A program made the position numbers and the translations under genes. A DNA stretch of 64,000 nucleotides from Streptomyces sp. NBC_00425 (GTDB taxonomy: Bacteria > Actinomycetota > Actinomycetes > Streptomycetales > Streptomycetaceae), in assembly GCF_036030735.1 (NCBI RefSeq), contig NZ_CP107928.1, forward strand, positions 6,882,001 through 6,946,000. Direction: 5' to 3'. The notes beneath the pieces are model-generated. The model had not been told where the DNA came from, did not search any database, and was given only the letters and a program-made list of their open reading frames with translations. Each line of letters opens with the position of its first letter. Within the stretch, counting starts at the first letter, position 1. This document shows positions 14,729 through 23,448 of the stretch, in pieces.

Positions 14729-16933
14729 TCACGACACCGCCGCCTCCTTGTACTGCCCGAGGTAGTGGAACGCGCCGTCGGCGACCTCGTAGAGGAACAT
14801 CGCGTCGTCGTTGTAGCCGTGCGACGGGCGGTACGCGACGGTACGGGTGATCCCGGTGTGCTTGACCTCTTGCAGGCGGTGGGCGATCGCGACACGCTCC
14901 CGCAGGGCTGCGCCGTCCTGCGCGCAGGACGCCGCCAGGAACATCACGGCGTCGTAGGCCTCGGCCGCGTACCAGCCCGGGGCGGCGCCGAACCGGGTGC
15001 GGTAGGCGGCGGAGAAGGCGCGGGCGGACGGGCGGACGGTGGGGTCGGTGAACGAGGTCGCGAAGACCCAGCCGGCCGCGGCCGCCCCGGCGGCGGCGAG
15101 GAATCCGGGGCCGAAGGCCTGTTCCGTCGCCATGCGGGCGCCGGTGAACCCGGCCGCCTTCAGGGCGGAGGCCAGTCCCGCGGTCCGCGCCGCGTCGCCC
15201 GTGCACACGACCGCGTCCGCCCCCGCGGCCAGCACCGACGCGGCCAGCGCCTTGTAGTCGATCCTCCCGGCGGGGACGCTGGTCAGCGTCGCCTGCCGGC
15301 GCGCGCTCCGCAGTCCCTTCTGGGTCAGGTCGCACAACTTCCAGGCGGTGTCGCCCTGCGCCCGGTCGTCCACCAGGAACACCTTGCGCGCGTCGACGTG
15401 GTTGCTGAGGTAGCGGACGCAGGGGGCGGCGAGGAGCGTCCTTTCGACGTGCAGCGCCGCGTGGGAGCGGAACTGGCTGTAGCCGATCGACCTGCCGTCG
15501 AGACCGACGTCCACCGAGACGGTGACCACCGGCATCGTCGCCTTGGTGTACGCGGCCTCGGTGCTCAGGAAGCACGCGTCACTGGTGGGCCCCAGAACCG
15601 CGAGGACGCCGGTGTCCTTCACCAGCCGCCCGGCCAGGCTCGCGGCCCGGGCCGGGTCGCCGCCGTCGTCGTACGGGACCAGCTTCAGGCGAAGGGGACG
15701 GGCGCTCTGGGCGTTGACCTGCTCGACGGCCAGCCGGGCCCCGTTGAGCTGGGCGTTCCCGCTGTCCTTCGCGGGTCCGGTCAGGTCGCCCTGGAACGCG
15801 ACGACCAGTTCGGGACGCGGGCTCGCCACAGGCGGCGTCGGCGTACCGCGGCGGGTGCTCCACCACCAGGCTCCGCCGCCACCGGCCGCGAGGACCCCGG
15901 CCGTCGATCCGAGGCGCAGGAAGCTGCGACGGCGGATTCCGGGCGCGACGGACGGTGCTGTCCTGACGGCTGTCATCGTCGCGGCGTCCGGGGACACCGT
16001 GCTCGCCGGCGCGGACACCTGGGTCGGCTCGACGGCGTCGAGGGCGAGCACGGCGGCGGACCGGTCGCTGATCAGACGGGCGACCGGCTCGGGCAGCCAC
16101 CCCGCCTTCCCGCCCGGGCCGGGTCCGACGCCCGCCTCGAGTTCCGCTCGCAGGCGGGCGAGGTCGGGGCGGTCGGCCGGGTCCTTGTGCAGGCAGGATG
16201 TCAGCAGAGGCGCCAGGGCGTCCGGGAACGCGGCCGGGTCCGGCTCCTCGTAGACCGTGCGCAGCAGGACGCCCGCAGCCCCGCCGTCGCCGAAGGGCCG
16301 TACCCCGGTCGCGGCGAACGCGAGCACGCAAGCCAGCGAGAACACGTCGCTGGGCGGCCCGATCTCCCCGCCGCGCGCCCGCGCCTGCTCGGGTGAGAGG
16401 AAGCCGGGCGAGCCGACGATGACGCCGCTGGAGGTGAGCGCCGTGGCCTCCGGGGCGCGGGCGATGCCGAAGTCGATGAGCCGTGGCCCGTCCGGGGCCA
16501 GCAGGACGTTGCCCGGCTTCACGTCACGGTGCACGAGCCCCGCCGCGTGGACCGCTTCGAGGGCTTCGGCGAGCCGGATCCCCAGGACCCGCACGGAGGT
16601 GACGGACAGCGGCCCGAAGACCTCCACCGTCTCGGAGAGCGACGGGCCCGGCACGTACGACGTCGCCAGCCACGGCGTCTCCGCGTCGGCGTCGGCGTCC
16701 AGCAGCGGCACCACCCAGGGGCTGTGGACCTGCCGGGCGGCCTGCGCCTCGCGGCGGAACCGGGCCCGGAAGCCGGGCTCCTCCGCGTACGCGGCACGCA
16801 CCGTCTTGACCGCGGCGACCGCCCCGCCCGGTGCGCGGGCCAGGAAGACGACGCCCATGCCGCCGACGCCCAGCCGCCGCAGCAGCCGGTAGCGGCCGAG
16901 CCGGGACGGGTCGCCGGCGCGCAGCGGCTCCAT
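14729..16933 (-). CDS. Receptor-like Ser/Thr kinase fused to a periplasmic-binding-protein sensor (paralogue 2)
   Basis: The 734-residue protein joins two parts. Residues 14-275 are a Hanks-type kinase: LGVGGMGVV loop, Lys43, HRDVKPGN at 135-142, DFG at 154-156 and SPEQA for APE, so it should be active. A linker leads to RRRSFLRLGSTAGVLAAG near 335, a single helix with a twin-arginine-like start. Residues ~370-725 are a type I periplasmic binding domain (LVVAFQGDLTGPAKDSGNAQ, GVLAVLGPTSD) like Leu/Ile/Val receptors. It therefore resembles a one-piece receptor kinase sensing an amino acid or similar ligand. Its ATG overlaps the upstream paralogue's stop (TGATG). Confidence 0.9.
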   Translation of the reverse strand: MEPLRAGDPSRLGRYRLLRRLGVGGMGVVFLARAPGGAVAAVKTVRAAYAEEPGFRARFRREAQAARQVHSPWVVPLLDADADAETPWLATSYVPGPSLSETVEVFGPLSVTSVRVLGIRLAEALEAVHAAGLVHRDVKPGNVLLAPDGPRLIDFGIARAPEATALTSSGVIVGSPGFLSPEQARARGGEIGPPSDVFSLACVLAFAATGVRPFGDGGAAGVLLRTVYEEPDPAAFPDALAPLLTSCLHKDPADRPDLARLRAELEAGVGPGPGGKAGWLPEPVARLISDRSAAVLALDAVEPTQVSAPASTVSPDAATMTAVRTAPSVAPGIRRRSFLRLGSTAGVLAAGGGGAWWWSTRRGTPTPPVASPRPELVVAFQGDLTGPAKDSGNAQLNGARLAVEQVNAQSARPLRLKLVPYDDGGDPARAASLAGRLVKDTGVLAVLGPTSDACFLSTEAAYTKATMPVVTVSVDVGLDGRSIGYSQFRSHAALHVERTLLAAPCVRYLSNHVDARKVFLVDDRAQGDTAWKLCDLTQKGLRSARRQATLTSVPAGRIDYKALAASVLAAGADAVVCTGDAARTAGLASALKAAGFTGARMATEQAFGPGFLAAAGAAAAGWVFATSFTDPTVRPSARAFSAAYRTRFGAAPGWYAAEAYDAVMFLAASCAQDGAALRERVAIAHRLQEVKHTGITRTVAYRPSHGYNDDAMFLYEVADGAFHYLGQYKEAAVS

Positions 16934-19410
16934 CAGACGGTGAGCGGCGCGGGGCCGTCGTACACGAAGCCGCCCTTCTCGACCCGCCAGAGGAAGCCGC
17001 CGGTGCCGTCGACGGCCATCAGGCCGGACCTGGCCAACTGGGGGGTGGACAGATCGAAGCCGAACTGCTTGGTGATGCCCTGGTACTTCCCCGTCAGCAC
17101 GGCTTCATGGAGGTTCTCCCGGGTGCGGCTCTTCGCCGGCAGCCCGGACAGGGCCTTCAGCAGCATCCCGGTCACGTCGTAGGACTCCGCCGCGTACCGG
17201 GGCGGCGCCTCCTTGAAGCGCGTGCGGTAGGCGGCCGCGAACTTCGCCGCCTCGGGCTTGCGGGTCGCGTCGATGACCGGAGCCACCATCGCCCAGCCCT
17301 CGGCGTCCTGCTGAGCCGCGGTCAGGAACCGGGCGTCGAGCAGCGCCGGGCCGGACACCCGCGCACCCTGGAAGGACCGTTGCCGCAAAGCCGCGGCGAT
17401 CAGTGCCCCCCTGTCGGGCAGTCCGGCGAAGAACACGGAGTCGGCGCCGGCCGAGAGCACCGCGTCCACCACGTTGCCGAAGTCGTCGCGCATCGCGCTG
17501 ACCACCTCCGGCACGGCGGGCTGCCGCGCGTTGTTGAGCTGCGTGCTGAGGGACGTGGCGAGGGTCGTCCCGTAGTCACCGGCCGGACGGTCGACGACGA
17601 GGCCGACCTTGCGCGAACGACCGGTGCCGCGGAGGTAGTTGCTCATGTACAGGGCGAGCACCGAGTCGGGCAGCCGACCGAGCAGGAACGAGCTGAAACC
17701 CTGGACGAGCAGGCTCATGCTGCCGGGGGACACGGCGACGGCAGGCAGCCCCCGGGCGGCGTACTTCCCGAGCGCCGCCTGCGCCGTGGCGTCGGTGGTG
17801 GGACCGACCACGGCGAGGACCGACGGGTCGGCCGCGAGTTCCGCGGCGAGCCGGGTCGAGGTCGCCGGGTCGCCCTTGTCGTCGACGGCCCTGACCTTCA
17901 CGGTGAACGGGGCGTCGCCGCGCGCGTTGAACTCCGCGACGGCCAGCCGCAGTCCGCGCTCCTGCGCCCGGCCTGTCGCCTGCTGCGGGCCGCTGAGGTC
18001 GCCGTGCAGCGCGAGGGTGTGCACGGGCCGCCGTGCGGCGGCGGGCGTGGCGCTCTTCGCGTCGTCGTCCCGGGTGGCCGCCCACCAGGCCGTGCCGCCG
18101 GCGCCCGCCGCGACCGCCGCGGCAGTGCCGGCGAGCAGCAGGAAGCGGCGTCGGCCGGGCGGGCGGGCGTCCTGCGGGTCGGGCTGCCCGGCCGCCTGCC
18201 CGTCGGAGGCCTGGTCCGGGGGTGTGTCCTGCACGTCGGAAGCGGTGTCCGGCGGGGTTTCCGATCCCGCGCCGGACCGTGCCGGGGAGGACGCGGTGAC
18301 CTGGGTGTGCTCGATGTCCGGCAGGGCGAGCGCGGCGGCCGACCGCTCGGCGATCAGCCGGGTGACCGGCTCGGGCAGCCATCCGGACGCCCGCTCGTCC
18401 TGCGGCTCGCTACGCTGTCCATCCTGCGGTTCGCTCTGCCGCTCAGTCTGCGGCTCGCTCCGCTGTTCTCCCTGCGATGCTCCCTGTAGGGCGATCCGAG
18501 GGTCGCCCGGGGGTCGGTCCTGCGGGTCGCCGTCCGATTCGTCCCGCGGATCGTCGGCGGATTCGTCCTGCGGCTCGCTCTGAGGCCCGGTCTGCGGCTC
18601 GCCCTCGGCCGTCAACCGCCGCACCAGCTCCGCGGCGTCCGGACGCCGGGCCGGGTCCTTCTCCAGGCAGGCTTCCACCACTTCGCGCAGCGCCGCCGGG
18701 ATCCCGTCCAGGTCCGCCGGATCGTGCGCCGCCCGGTACAGCAGCGCGTCCACCGCTCCGCTGCCGAACGGCGCACGGCCGGTCGCCGCGAACACCAGGA
18801 CGCAGCCGAGGGAGAACACGTCGCTCGCCGGACCGATGGCATCGCCACCGGGGCCCGTGGCCTGCTCGGGCGAGAGATAGCCGGGGGTGCCGACCACCAT
18901 GCCGGTCGCGGTGAGCGCCGTGTCCTCCGGGGCGCGGGCGATGCCGAAGTCGATGAGCCGGGGCCCGTCGTGGGCGATCAGCACATTGCCCGGCTTCAGG
19001 TCCCGGTGGACCAGTCCGGCCCGGTGCACCTCGCCCAGCGCCTCGGCCAGCCGCGCGCCGAGCAGCCGCACCCCGTGCTCCGGCAGCGGCCCGTACCCGG
19101 CCACCGCCTCGCCCAGCGACGGACCCGGCACGAACGCCGTCGCCAGCCAGGGCGCCTCGGCGTCCGCGTCGGCGTCCACCAGCGGCACCGCCCAGGGACT
19201 GTCGACCCGCCGGGCGACCTCCACCTCGCGGCGGAACCGCTCCTTGAAGCCCGGCTCCTCGGCGTACTCGGCGAGCAGGACCTTCAGCGCGACCAGCGCG
19301 CCGCCCGGCGTGCGCGCCAGGTACACCACGCCCATGCCGCCGGCGCCGAGCCGGCCGAGCAGACGGTGGTCCGCGACGTGCGCGGGGTCGGAAGAACGCA
19401 GCGGTTCCAT
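16933..19410 (-). CDS. Receptor-like Ser/Thr kinase fused to a periplasmic-binding-protein sensor (paralogue 1)
   Basis: This 825-residue paralogue has the same order: kinase at 14-275 (LGAGGMGVV, Lys43, HRDLKPGN, DFG), a long linker, a helix after PPGRRRFLLLAGTAAAV, and a type I periplasmic binding domain (TLALHGDLSGPQQATGRAQ, LAVVGPTTDAT). The linker is about 90 residues longer than its neighbour's and is made of Ser-Glu-Pro-Gln and Asp-Pro repeats (SEPQDGQRSEPQDE) encoded by repetitive DNA at 18400-18610. Start ATG 19410 has GGAGGAAAG upstream and overlaps the lipoprotein stop (TGATG). Sensor domains differ clearly, so ligands may differ. Confidence 0.9.
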   Translation of the reverse strand: MEPLRSSDPAHVADHRLLGRLGAGGMGVVYLARTPGGALVALKVLLAEYAEEPGFKERFRREVEVARRVDSPWAVPLVDADADAEAPWLATAFVPGPSLGEAVAGYGPLPEHGVRLLGARLAEALGEVHRAGLVHRDLKPGNVLIAHDGPRLIDFGIARAPEDTALTATGMVVGTPGYLSPEQATGPGGDAIGPASDVFSLGCVLVFAATGRAPFGSGAVDALLYRAAHDPADLDGIPAALREVVEACLEKDPARRPDAAELVRRLTAEGEPQTGPQSEPQDESADDPRDESDGDPQDRPPGDPRIALQGASQGEQRSEPQTERQSEPQDGQRSEPQDERASGWLPEPVTRLIAERSAAALALPDIEHTQVTASSPARSGAGSETPPDTASDVQDTPPDQASDGQAAGQPDPQDARPPGRRRFLLLAGTAAAVAAGAGGTAWWAATRDDDAKSATPAAARRPVHTLALHGDLSGPQQATGRAQERGLRLAVAEFNARGDAPFTVKVRAVDDKGDPATSTRLAAELAADPSVLAVVGPTTDATAQAALGKYAARGLPAVAVSPGSMSLLVQGFSSFLLGRLPDSVLALYMSNYLRGTGRSRKVGLVVDRPAGDYGTTLATSLSTQLNNARQPAVPEVVSAMRDDFGNVVDAVLSAGADSVFFAGLPDRGALIAAALRQRSFQGARVSGPALLDARFLTAAQQDAEGWAMVAPVIDATRKPEAAKFAAAYRTRFKEAPPRYAAESYDVTGMLLKALSGLPAKSRTRENLHEAVLTGKYQGITKQFGFDLSTPQLARSGLMAVDGTGGFLWRVEKGGFVYDGPAPLTV

Positions 19411-20270
19411 CAGCTCTTTCCTCCGAGCTCGGACTCCACGCGGCTGAGCATCGTGGTGGTGCCGTGCGACGCGTACTGCACCAACTCGTCGGGCTTGTAT
19501 CCCGTGGCGCCCATCACCGACACAGCCACGGTGACCGTGCCGAGCCGGGTGACGAACCAGCGGTACGTCTGCGCGCTCGCTCCCGTGACGTAGGAGCCGA
19601 TTTCGACCACCTGGTCGTCGGAGTAGGTGTTGTTGCCCTGGCCGTAGGGGCTGGCGTTCGACAGGAGCCCGGATATCTGCTCGTCGGTGCGGACCTGTTG
19701 CACCGGGCAGCGCAACGGCTCTTCCAGGGTGGTGGACAACTGCTGGTCGGCGTCGCGGACCGTGGCGTGCACGGTGATCGCCGCGGTCACCTTCAACGTT
19801 CCCTTGCCGCCGGCGCCCGGCAGTTCGCTGTAGCGGGACAGCGAGGCCAGGACGGTCTTCGGGAGAGGCCGACGCTGCCAGCGGCACTGCGTGTCCAGCA
19901 CGGCGACCGTGCGGGGGGTGCTCGCGGCGGGCTGCTGGGCCCGGAAGCCGTCGCCCCAGGCCTGCGGCTGCAACACGACCGCCTGCGCCAGTCGCTCGGC
20001 CTGACGCCTCGTCCGGGGCACCTCGGCGGGGTCCGCCTCGAACGGCGTCAGCGCGGCGGCCGTGCCGCCGCCCGTCGAGGCGGCGGACGCGGTGGGAGTG
20101 GGCGAGCCGGACGCGGTCGGCGCCGTGGACCCGGCGGACGCCGAAGGGCTCGGCTCGGCCGCCTTGTTGTCGTCCCCGGCGCCGCAGCCGCCGAGCAACG
20201 CGGCCGCCGCGGCCGCCGACGCCGTGGCTCTCAGCCAAGTCGACCTGTGTCTGCCTGTGTTGTCGTCCAT
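19410..20270 (-). CDS. Lipoprotein, first gene of the sensor-kinase operon
   Basis: The 286-residue product has a lipoprotein signal: STWLRATASAAAAAALLGGC with lipobox LLGGC, cleavage before Cys29. A Ser/Thr/Pro-rich tether (about 35-70) follows, then a compact extracellular domain with two further cysteines (QCRW and RCPVQ). I do not recognise the domain. The gene heads the three-gene operon and is stop-start coupled to the first kinase. It may be an accessory receptor or a sensor of cell-surface state feeding the kinases; that is inference from the operon. Confidence 0.75.
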   Translation of the reverse strand: MDDNTGRHRSTWLRATASAAAAAALLGGCGAGDDNKAAEPSPSASAGSTAPTASGSPTPTASAASTGGGTAAALTPFEADPAEVPRTRRQAERLAQAVVLQPQAWGDGFRAQQPAASTPRTVAVLDTQCRWQRRPLPKTVLASLSRYSELPGAGGKGTLKVTAAITVHATVRDADQQLSTTLEEPLRCPVQQVRTDEQISGLLSNASPYGQGNNTYSDDQVVEIGSYVTGASAQTYRWFVTRLGTVTVAVSVMGATGYKPDELVQYASHGTTTMLSRVESELGGKS

Positions 20271-20614
20271 GCCCGCCCCTCCGCCTCAGCGCCCCCGCTT
20301 CGCGTGCGGTGATCGTACAGAGGTACGCGATCTGCGGGCGGTCGGTTCCGTGAACGGAGTTCGGCCTTCGTTCCGGTACTCGCCTGTGACGGCGGTGGGA
20401 CAGCCGCCATGCGGCGTGACGCCTCGGTCGGCCGGTTTCGACGGAGAACAACAGGGAGCAGAACGACGACGCGTTCGGCGTGACTCCCGCCGTGGCCGTC
20501 GCCCCGGCCGTTGCCGTTGCATTGTGTGGGGGGCGTGGCCCGAGGACCGTCAGACGCGTCGTCAGCGTCGCGGAGGCCGGGACGTCGTCGGTCTGCGCGC
20601 GGTCGTCGCGTCGG
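20271..20614. other. Intergenic region upstream of the sensor-kinase operon
   Basis: No gene is visible in these 344 bp. It must hold the promoter of the lipoprotein-kinase operon. GATCGTAC (20311-20318) and GTACGCGATC (20323-20332) form an imperfect inverted repeat 41 bp upstream of the lipoprotein start and could be an operator. The MazG-like gene ends at its far edge. Confidence 0.4.
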
Positions 20615-21091
20615 TCACGCCGACCGACCGCCCGCGCCGCCGAGGGACCGCTCCGCCACCCGCGCCAGATGTGCCGCGAACACCTCCTGCGCGTGAGGTG
20701 TCAGGGTGCGCAGCGCGACCAGCGCCGTGATGATCACATCGCACAGCTCGCTCTGGACGTCGTCCCAGGTGTGGGTGACGCCCTTGCGCGGGTTCTGCCC
20801 CGTCGCGCCGATGACCGCCTGGGCGACCTCGCCGACCTCCTCCGACAGCTTCAGCACGCGCAGCAGCAGTCCGTCGAGGCCGTCGTGTACGCGCCCGGCG
20901 TCGAGCCAGTCACGGAGGGCGTCGACGGTGGCCCAGAGCTCGGCGGGGTCACCGGTCGGCGGGGACGAGGAACCGGGTTCGGGCAGGGAGGCGGGATCGG
21001 TCGGGGACGAGGACCCGGGGTCGGGCGGGGAGGCGGGGGTGAGCGGGGACGTGGAACCGGGCTGGGTCCGGGGCAGCGGATCGGTGCTCAT
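20615..21091 (-). CDS. MazG-like nucleotide pyrophosphohydrolase
   Basis: The 158-residue protein contains a MazG-type domain from about residue 50: LWATVDALRDWLD, then VLKLSEEVGEVAQAVIGATG (the EExxE metal motif) and DVQSELCDVIITALVAL (the second ExxD pair). Such enzymes hydrolyse (d)NTPs to monophosphate and pyrophosphate in house-cleaning. The first 50 residues are a Pro/Ser/Asp-rich extension (PPDPGSSSPTDPASLPEPGS) encoded by an imperfect ~50-bp tandem duplication at 20960-21065; it lacks similarity to the family and may be dispensable. The gene is monocistronic. Confidence 0.85.
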   Translation of the reverse strand: MSTDPLPRTQPGSTSPLTPASPPDPGSSSPTDPASLPEPGSSSPPTGDPAELWATVDALRDWLDAGRVHDGLDGLLLRVLKLSEEVGEVAQAVIGATGQNPRKGVTHTWDDVQSELCDVIITALVALRTLTPHAQEVFAAHLARVAERSLGGAGGRSA

Positions 21092-21136
21092 GGGCGCAGC
21101 TTCTCAAGCTGCGGCCGCCGCCCGGGCCGGGGCGCC

Positions 21137-21682
21137 CTAATCCTCGAACAGCGCCTCCTGCTCACCCTCCTCCCGCTTGCGCAGCCGCTGGTTGCGCAGG
21201 CCCACGACCACCGCCGTGACCGCCGCCGTCACGCCGAGCGCGGCCGGGACCATCCAGCTGCGGTCGACGGTGTGCCCGAGGGCGTGGTCGAGGGAGAGGC
21301 GGCCCGGGCCGGCGACGGCGAGGCCCGCGGCGGCCAGGCCCAGGGAGGCGGCGTGCTCGTAGCCGCCGCTCGCCGCGAAGAAGCCGTTGGGCGTGTGGAC
21401 GGCGGACGCGCCCGCCATAGCGCCCGCGGCCGCGGCGCCCGCCGCCGGGGTGGCGAGGCCCAGCGCCAGCAGCGTGCCGCCGCCGGCCTCCGCGAGGCCC
21501 GCCGCGGTGGCGCTCGCCTTGCCGGGCGCGTAGCCGACGGACTCCATGAACTGGCCGGTCCCTTCCAGGCCGTGTCCGCCGAACCAGCCGAACAGCTTCT
21601 GCGCGCCGTGCGCCGCCAGGACTCCGCCGGTGCCCAGCCGGAGCAGCAGCAGGCCGAGGTCACGTCGGTCGTAACAGGTCAC
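21137..21682 (-). CDS. DoxX-family membrane protein
   Basis: The 181-residue protein shows the DoxX pattern: DLGLLLLRLGTGGVLAAHG, AQKLFGWFGGHGLEGTGQFM, and further helices GLAEAGGGTLLALGL and SWMVPAALGVTAAVTAVVVG. DoxX proteins are small four-helix membrane proteins linked to redox and oxidative stress in actinobacteria. GTG 21682 is chosen because AGGGAG lies six bases upstream; the much longer frame is a shadow. It is divergent from the carboxypeptidase gene. Specific partner unknown. Confidence 0.88.
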   Translation of the reverse strand: MTCYDRRDLGLLLLRLGTGGVLAAHGAQKLFGWFGGHGLEGTGQFMESVGYAPGKASATAAGLAEAGGGTLLALGLATPAAGAAAAGAMAGASAVHTPNGFFAASGGYEHAASLGLAAAGLAVAGPGRLSLDHALGHTVDRSWMVPAALGVTAAVTAVVVGLRNQRLRKREEGEQEALFED

Positions 21683-21899
21683 GGTGACTCCCTGAAGGGA
21701 AGCGGGAACAACGACAGGAACACCCACACGCGTTTCCACCGTCGCACCTCTCACACCCGTCCGGCCCGTCCTGCACGCCGTTCGGGTGGCGGGGCCCGGG
21801 CCGCGGTGTGAGGCTGGCCCGGAGAACGGCCAGGCGTAGGACGCGGAAGTCCTCGCGTCACTCCGGGCGAAGGACCCGAAGGACCCGAAGGACGAACAC

Positions 21900-21946
21900 G
21901 GCCCGAGAATGCGTGTACGGTCCCGCAGTGCACGCATTCTCGGGCC
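21900..21946. promoter_or_regulatory. Perfect 16-bp inverted repeat over the start of the carboxypeptidase gene
   Basis: Arms GGCCCGAGAATGCGTG (21900-21915) and CACGCATTCTCGGGCC (21931-21946) are perfect complements with a 15-base loop. Both candidate GTG starts (21913 and 21928) of the carboxypeptidase gene lie in it. No other ribosome site is visible. Just upstream, GAAGGACCC repeats three times (21868-21894). It could be an operator, or an RNA hairpin controlling translation. Confidence 0.75.
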
Positions 21947-23184
21947 CCTCCCCGCACCAGCCTCCGCAGCACCAGCCTTCGCAGCGGTCCCCGCACAAGC
22001 TTGCGCACCAGCCGTCAGCCTCGCCGTCGGCCGCGCCCGTCTCCCGGCGCTCCCTGCTGGCGGTCGCCGCCGCTGCACCCCTCGCCGCCGCATCGCTCTC
22101 CGCCGCGCCCGCCGCCGCGGCGACGCGCGGAGTCGCCGCCGGGGCCCGGCCGACCGCCGACGGCGTCCTGGTCGGCGCGGGCGCCGCCGCACTGCCGAGG
22201 AAGCTGACCGCCCGCGCCTGGCTGGTCGCCGACCACGACAGCGGCGAGGTGCTCGCCGCGTACCGCGCGCACCTGCCTCTCGCGCCCGCGTCCACGCTGA
22301 AGATGCTGTTCGCGGACACCCTGCTGGACCGGTTCCCGCGCACCGAGCGGAGCACCGTGACCGACGCGGACCTGGCCGGCGTCCCGTCCGGCTCCAGCCT
22401 CGTCGGCCTCCGGGCCGGCGTCACGTACACCGTCGAACAGCTGTGGCTGGGCGTCTTCCTGCGCTCGGGCAACGACGCCGTGCAGGTGCTCGCCCGGATG
22501 AACGGCGGGGTCGCGAAGACGGTCGCCGAGATGCAGGCGAGGGCGGCCGACCTCCAGGCGCTGGACACCCACGTCGTCAGCCCCGACGGGTACGACCACG
22601 CGGGCCAGCTGTCCTCCGCCCACGACCTCGCCCTGTTCGCCCGGCACGGCCTGCGCGACGCCGACTTCCGCGCCTACTGCGCCACCCGGAGCGCCCGCTT
22701 CCCGGCCGGCGACGGGCGGACCCGCGTGATCGAGAACACCGACCGGCTGCTGTCGGGGGCCTCGGGGGTGACGCCGTACCCGGGTCTGATCGGTGTCAAG
22801 AACGGCTTCACCAGCAACGCGGGCAACACTTTCGCCGGCGCCGCGACCCGGGCCGGCCGCACGCTGATCGTCACCGTGCTGCATCCGAGGAGCGGCCACA
22901 ACGCCGTCTACGAGGAGACGGCCGCGCTGCTCGACTGGGGCTTAGCGCAGGGGAGTTCGGCGCGGTCCGTGGGGAGGCTGGCCGACGGTTCGAGCGAGGG
23001 CGGGAAGAAGGCGCCGGCCGCGGCGGCGCCGCCTTATCCGGGGGTGCGGCAGGCCTCGTCTGCGGGCGGTGGGCCGGACGGCTGGGAGATGCTCGGCGGG
23101 GCCGGGGGAGTGGTGACGCTCGCGGTGGGCGGGGCCTACGCGCTGCGCAGACGCCGCACCCGGCAGGCCGCGCAGGACAGTTGA
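21913..23184 (+). CDS. Secreted D-alanyl-D-alanine carboxypeptidase (peptidase S11)
   Basis: This ~423-residue penicillin-binding-type enzyme trims the terminal D-Ala of cell-wall pentapeptides outside the membrane. Motifs are complete: SxxK in ASTLKMLF, SGN in FLRSGNDAVQV and KNG in GVKNGFTSNAGNTF in place of KTG. A Tat-like signal (VSRRSLLAVAAAAPLAAA) begins about 55 residues in, and a C-terminal helix (GVVTLAVGGAYAL) followed by RRRRTR anchors it. Two GTG starts (21913, 21928) and an upstream one (21808) are all in frame; none has a good ribosome site. I give 21913 with low certainty about the start only. Confidence 0.87.
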   Translation: MYGPAVHAFSGPSPHQPPQHQPSQRSPHKLAHQPSASPSAAPVSRRSLLAVAAAAPLAAASLSAAPAAAATRGVAAGARPTADGVLVGAGAAALPRKLTARAWLVADHDSGEVLAAYRAHLPLAPASTLKMLFADTLLDRFPRTERSTVTDADLAGVPSGSSLVGLRAGVTYTVEQLWLGVFLRSGNDAVQVLARMNGGVAKTVAEMQARAADLQALDTHVVSPDGYDHAGQLSSAHDLALFARHGLRDADFRAYCATRSARFPAGDGRTRVIENTDRLLSGASGVTPYPGLIGVKNGFTSNAGNTFAGAATRAGRTLIVTVLHPRSGHNAVYEETAALLDWGLAQGSSARSVGRLADGSSEGGKKAPAAAAPPYPGVRQASSAGGGPDGWEMLGGAGGVVTLAVGGAYALRRRRTRQAAQDS

Positions 23185-23190
23185 CGGTGC

Positions 23191-23270
23191 GGCAGCCGTC
23201 CCACGGCGCCGGTGCGCACCTCGCGGTCCCGGCGAGGTCCACCCCCACCCGGTGCCATGGGACGGCTGCC
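23191..23270. terminator. Long hairpin after the carboxypeptidase gene
   Basis: GGCAGCCGTCCCA (23191-23203) and TGGGACGGCTGCC (23258-23270) are perfect 13-bp arms, 7 bp after the stop. The intervening 54 bases contain further partial complementarity (CGGCGCCGGTG with CACCCGGTGCC), so a long imperfect stem is likely. Confidence 0.65.
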
Positions 23271-23448
23271 CTCCCCCCTCGGGATGGCTCTTCGGTCCTG
23301 CGGTGCGGAACTCTGGTGCACCAAGTGTGAAGTTTCCGTGCAGAAGAGTTGAGCATAGGTCCGCCACCGGCCGCAATGGTGCGGACCGAGGAATTCCGAT
23401 TGTGCAGGTTGAGGAGTTGACGATCCGTGGGGCGGCGTCCGGCGCCGC
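23271..23448. other. Spacer between convergent genes
   Basis: I see no gene here. The block around 23325-23405 is relatively AT-rich (AAGTGTGAAGTTTCCGTGC) and might carry a promoter, but no open frame follows it. Confidence 0.4.

Noticed and set aside
23325..23448. Possible small gene in the AT-richer spacer
   Set aside because: Frames are short, lack ribosome sites and do not show the codon bias of the genome.
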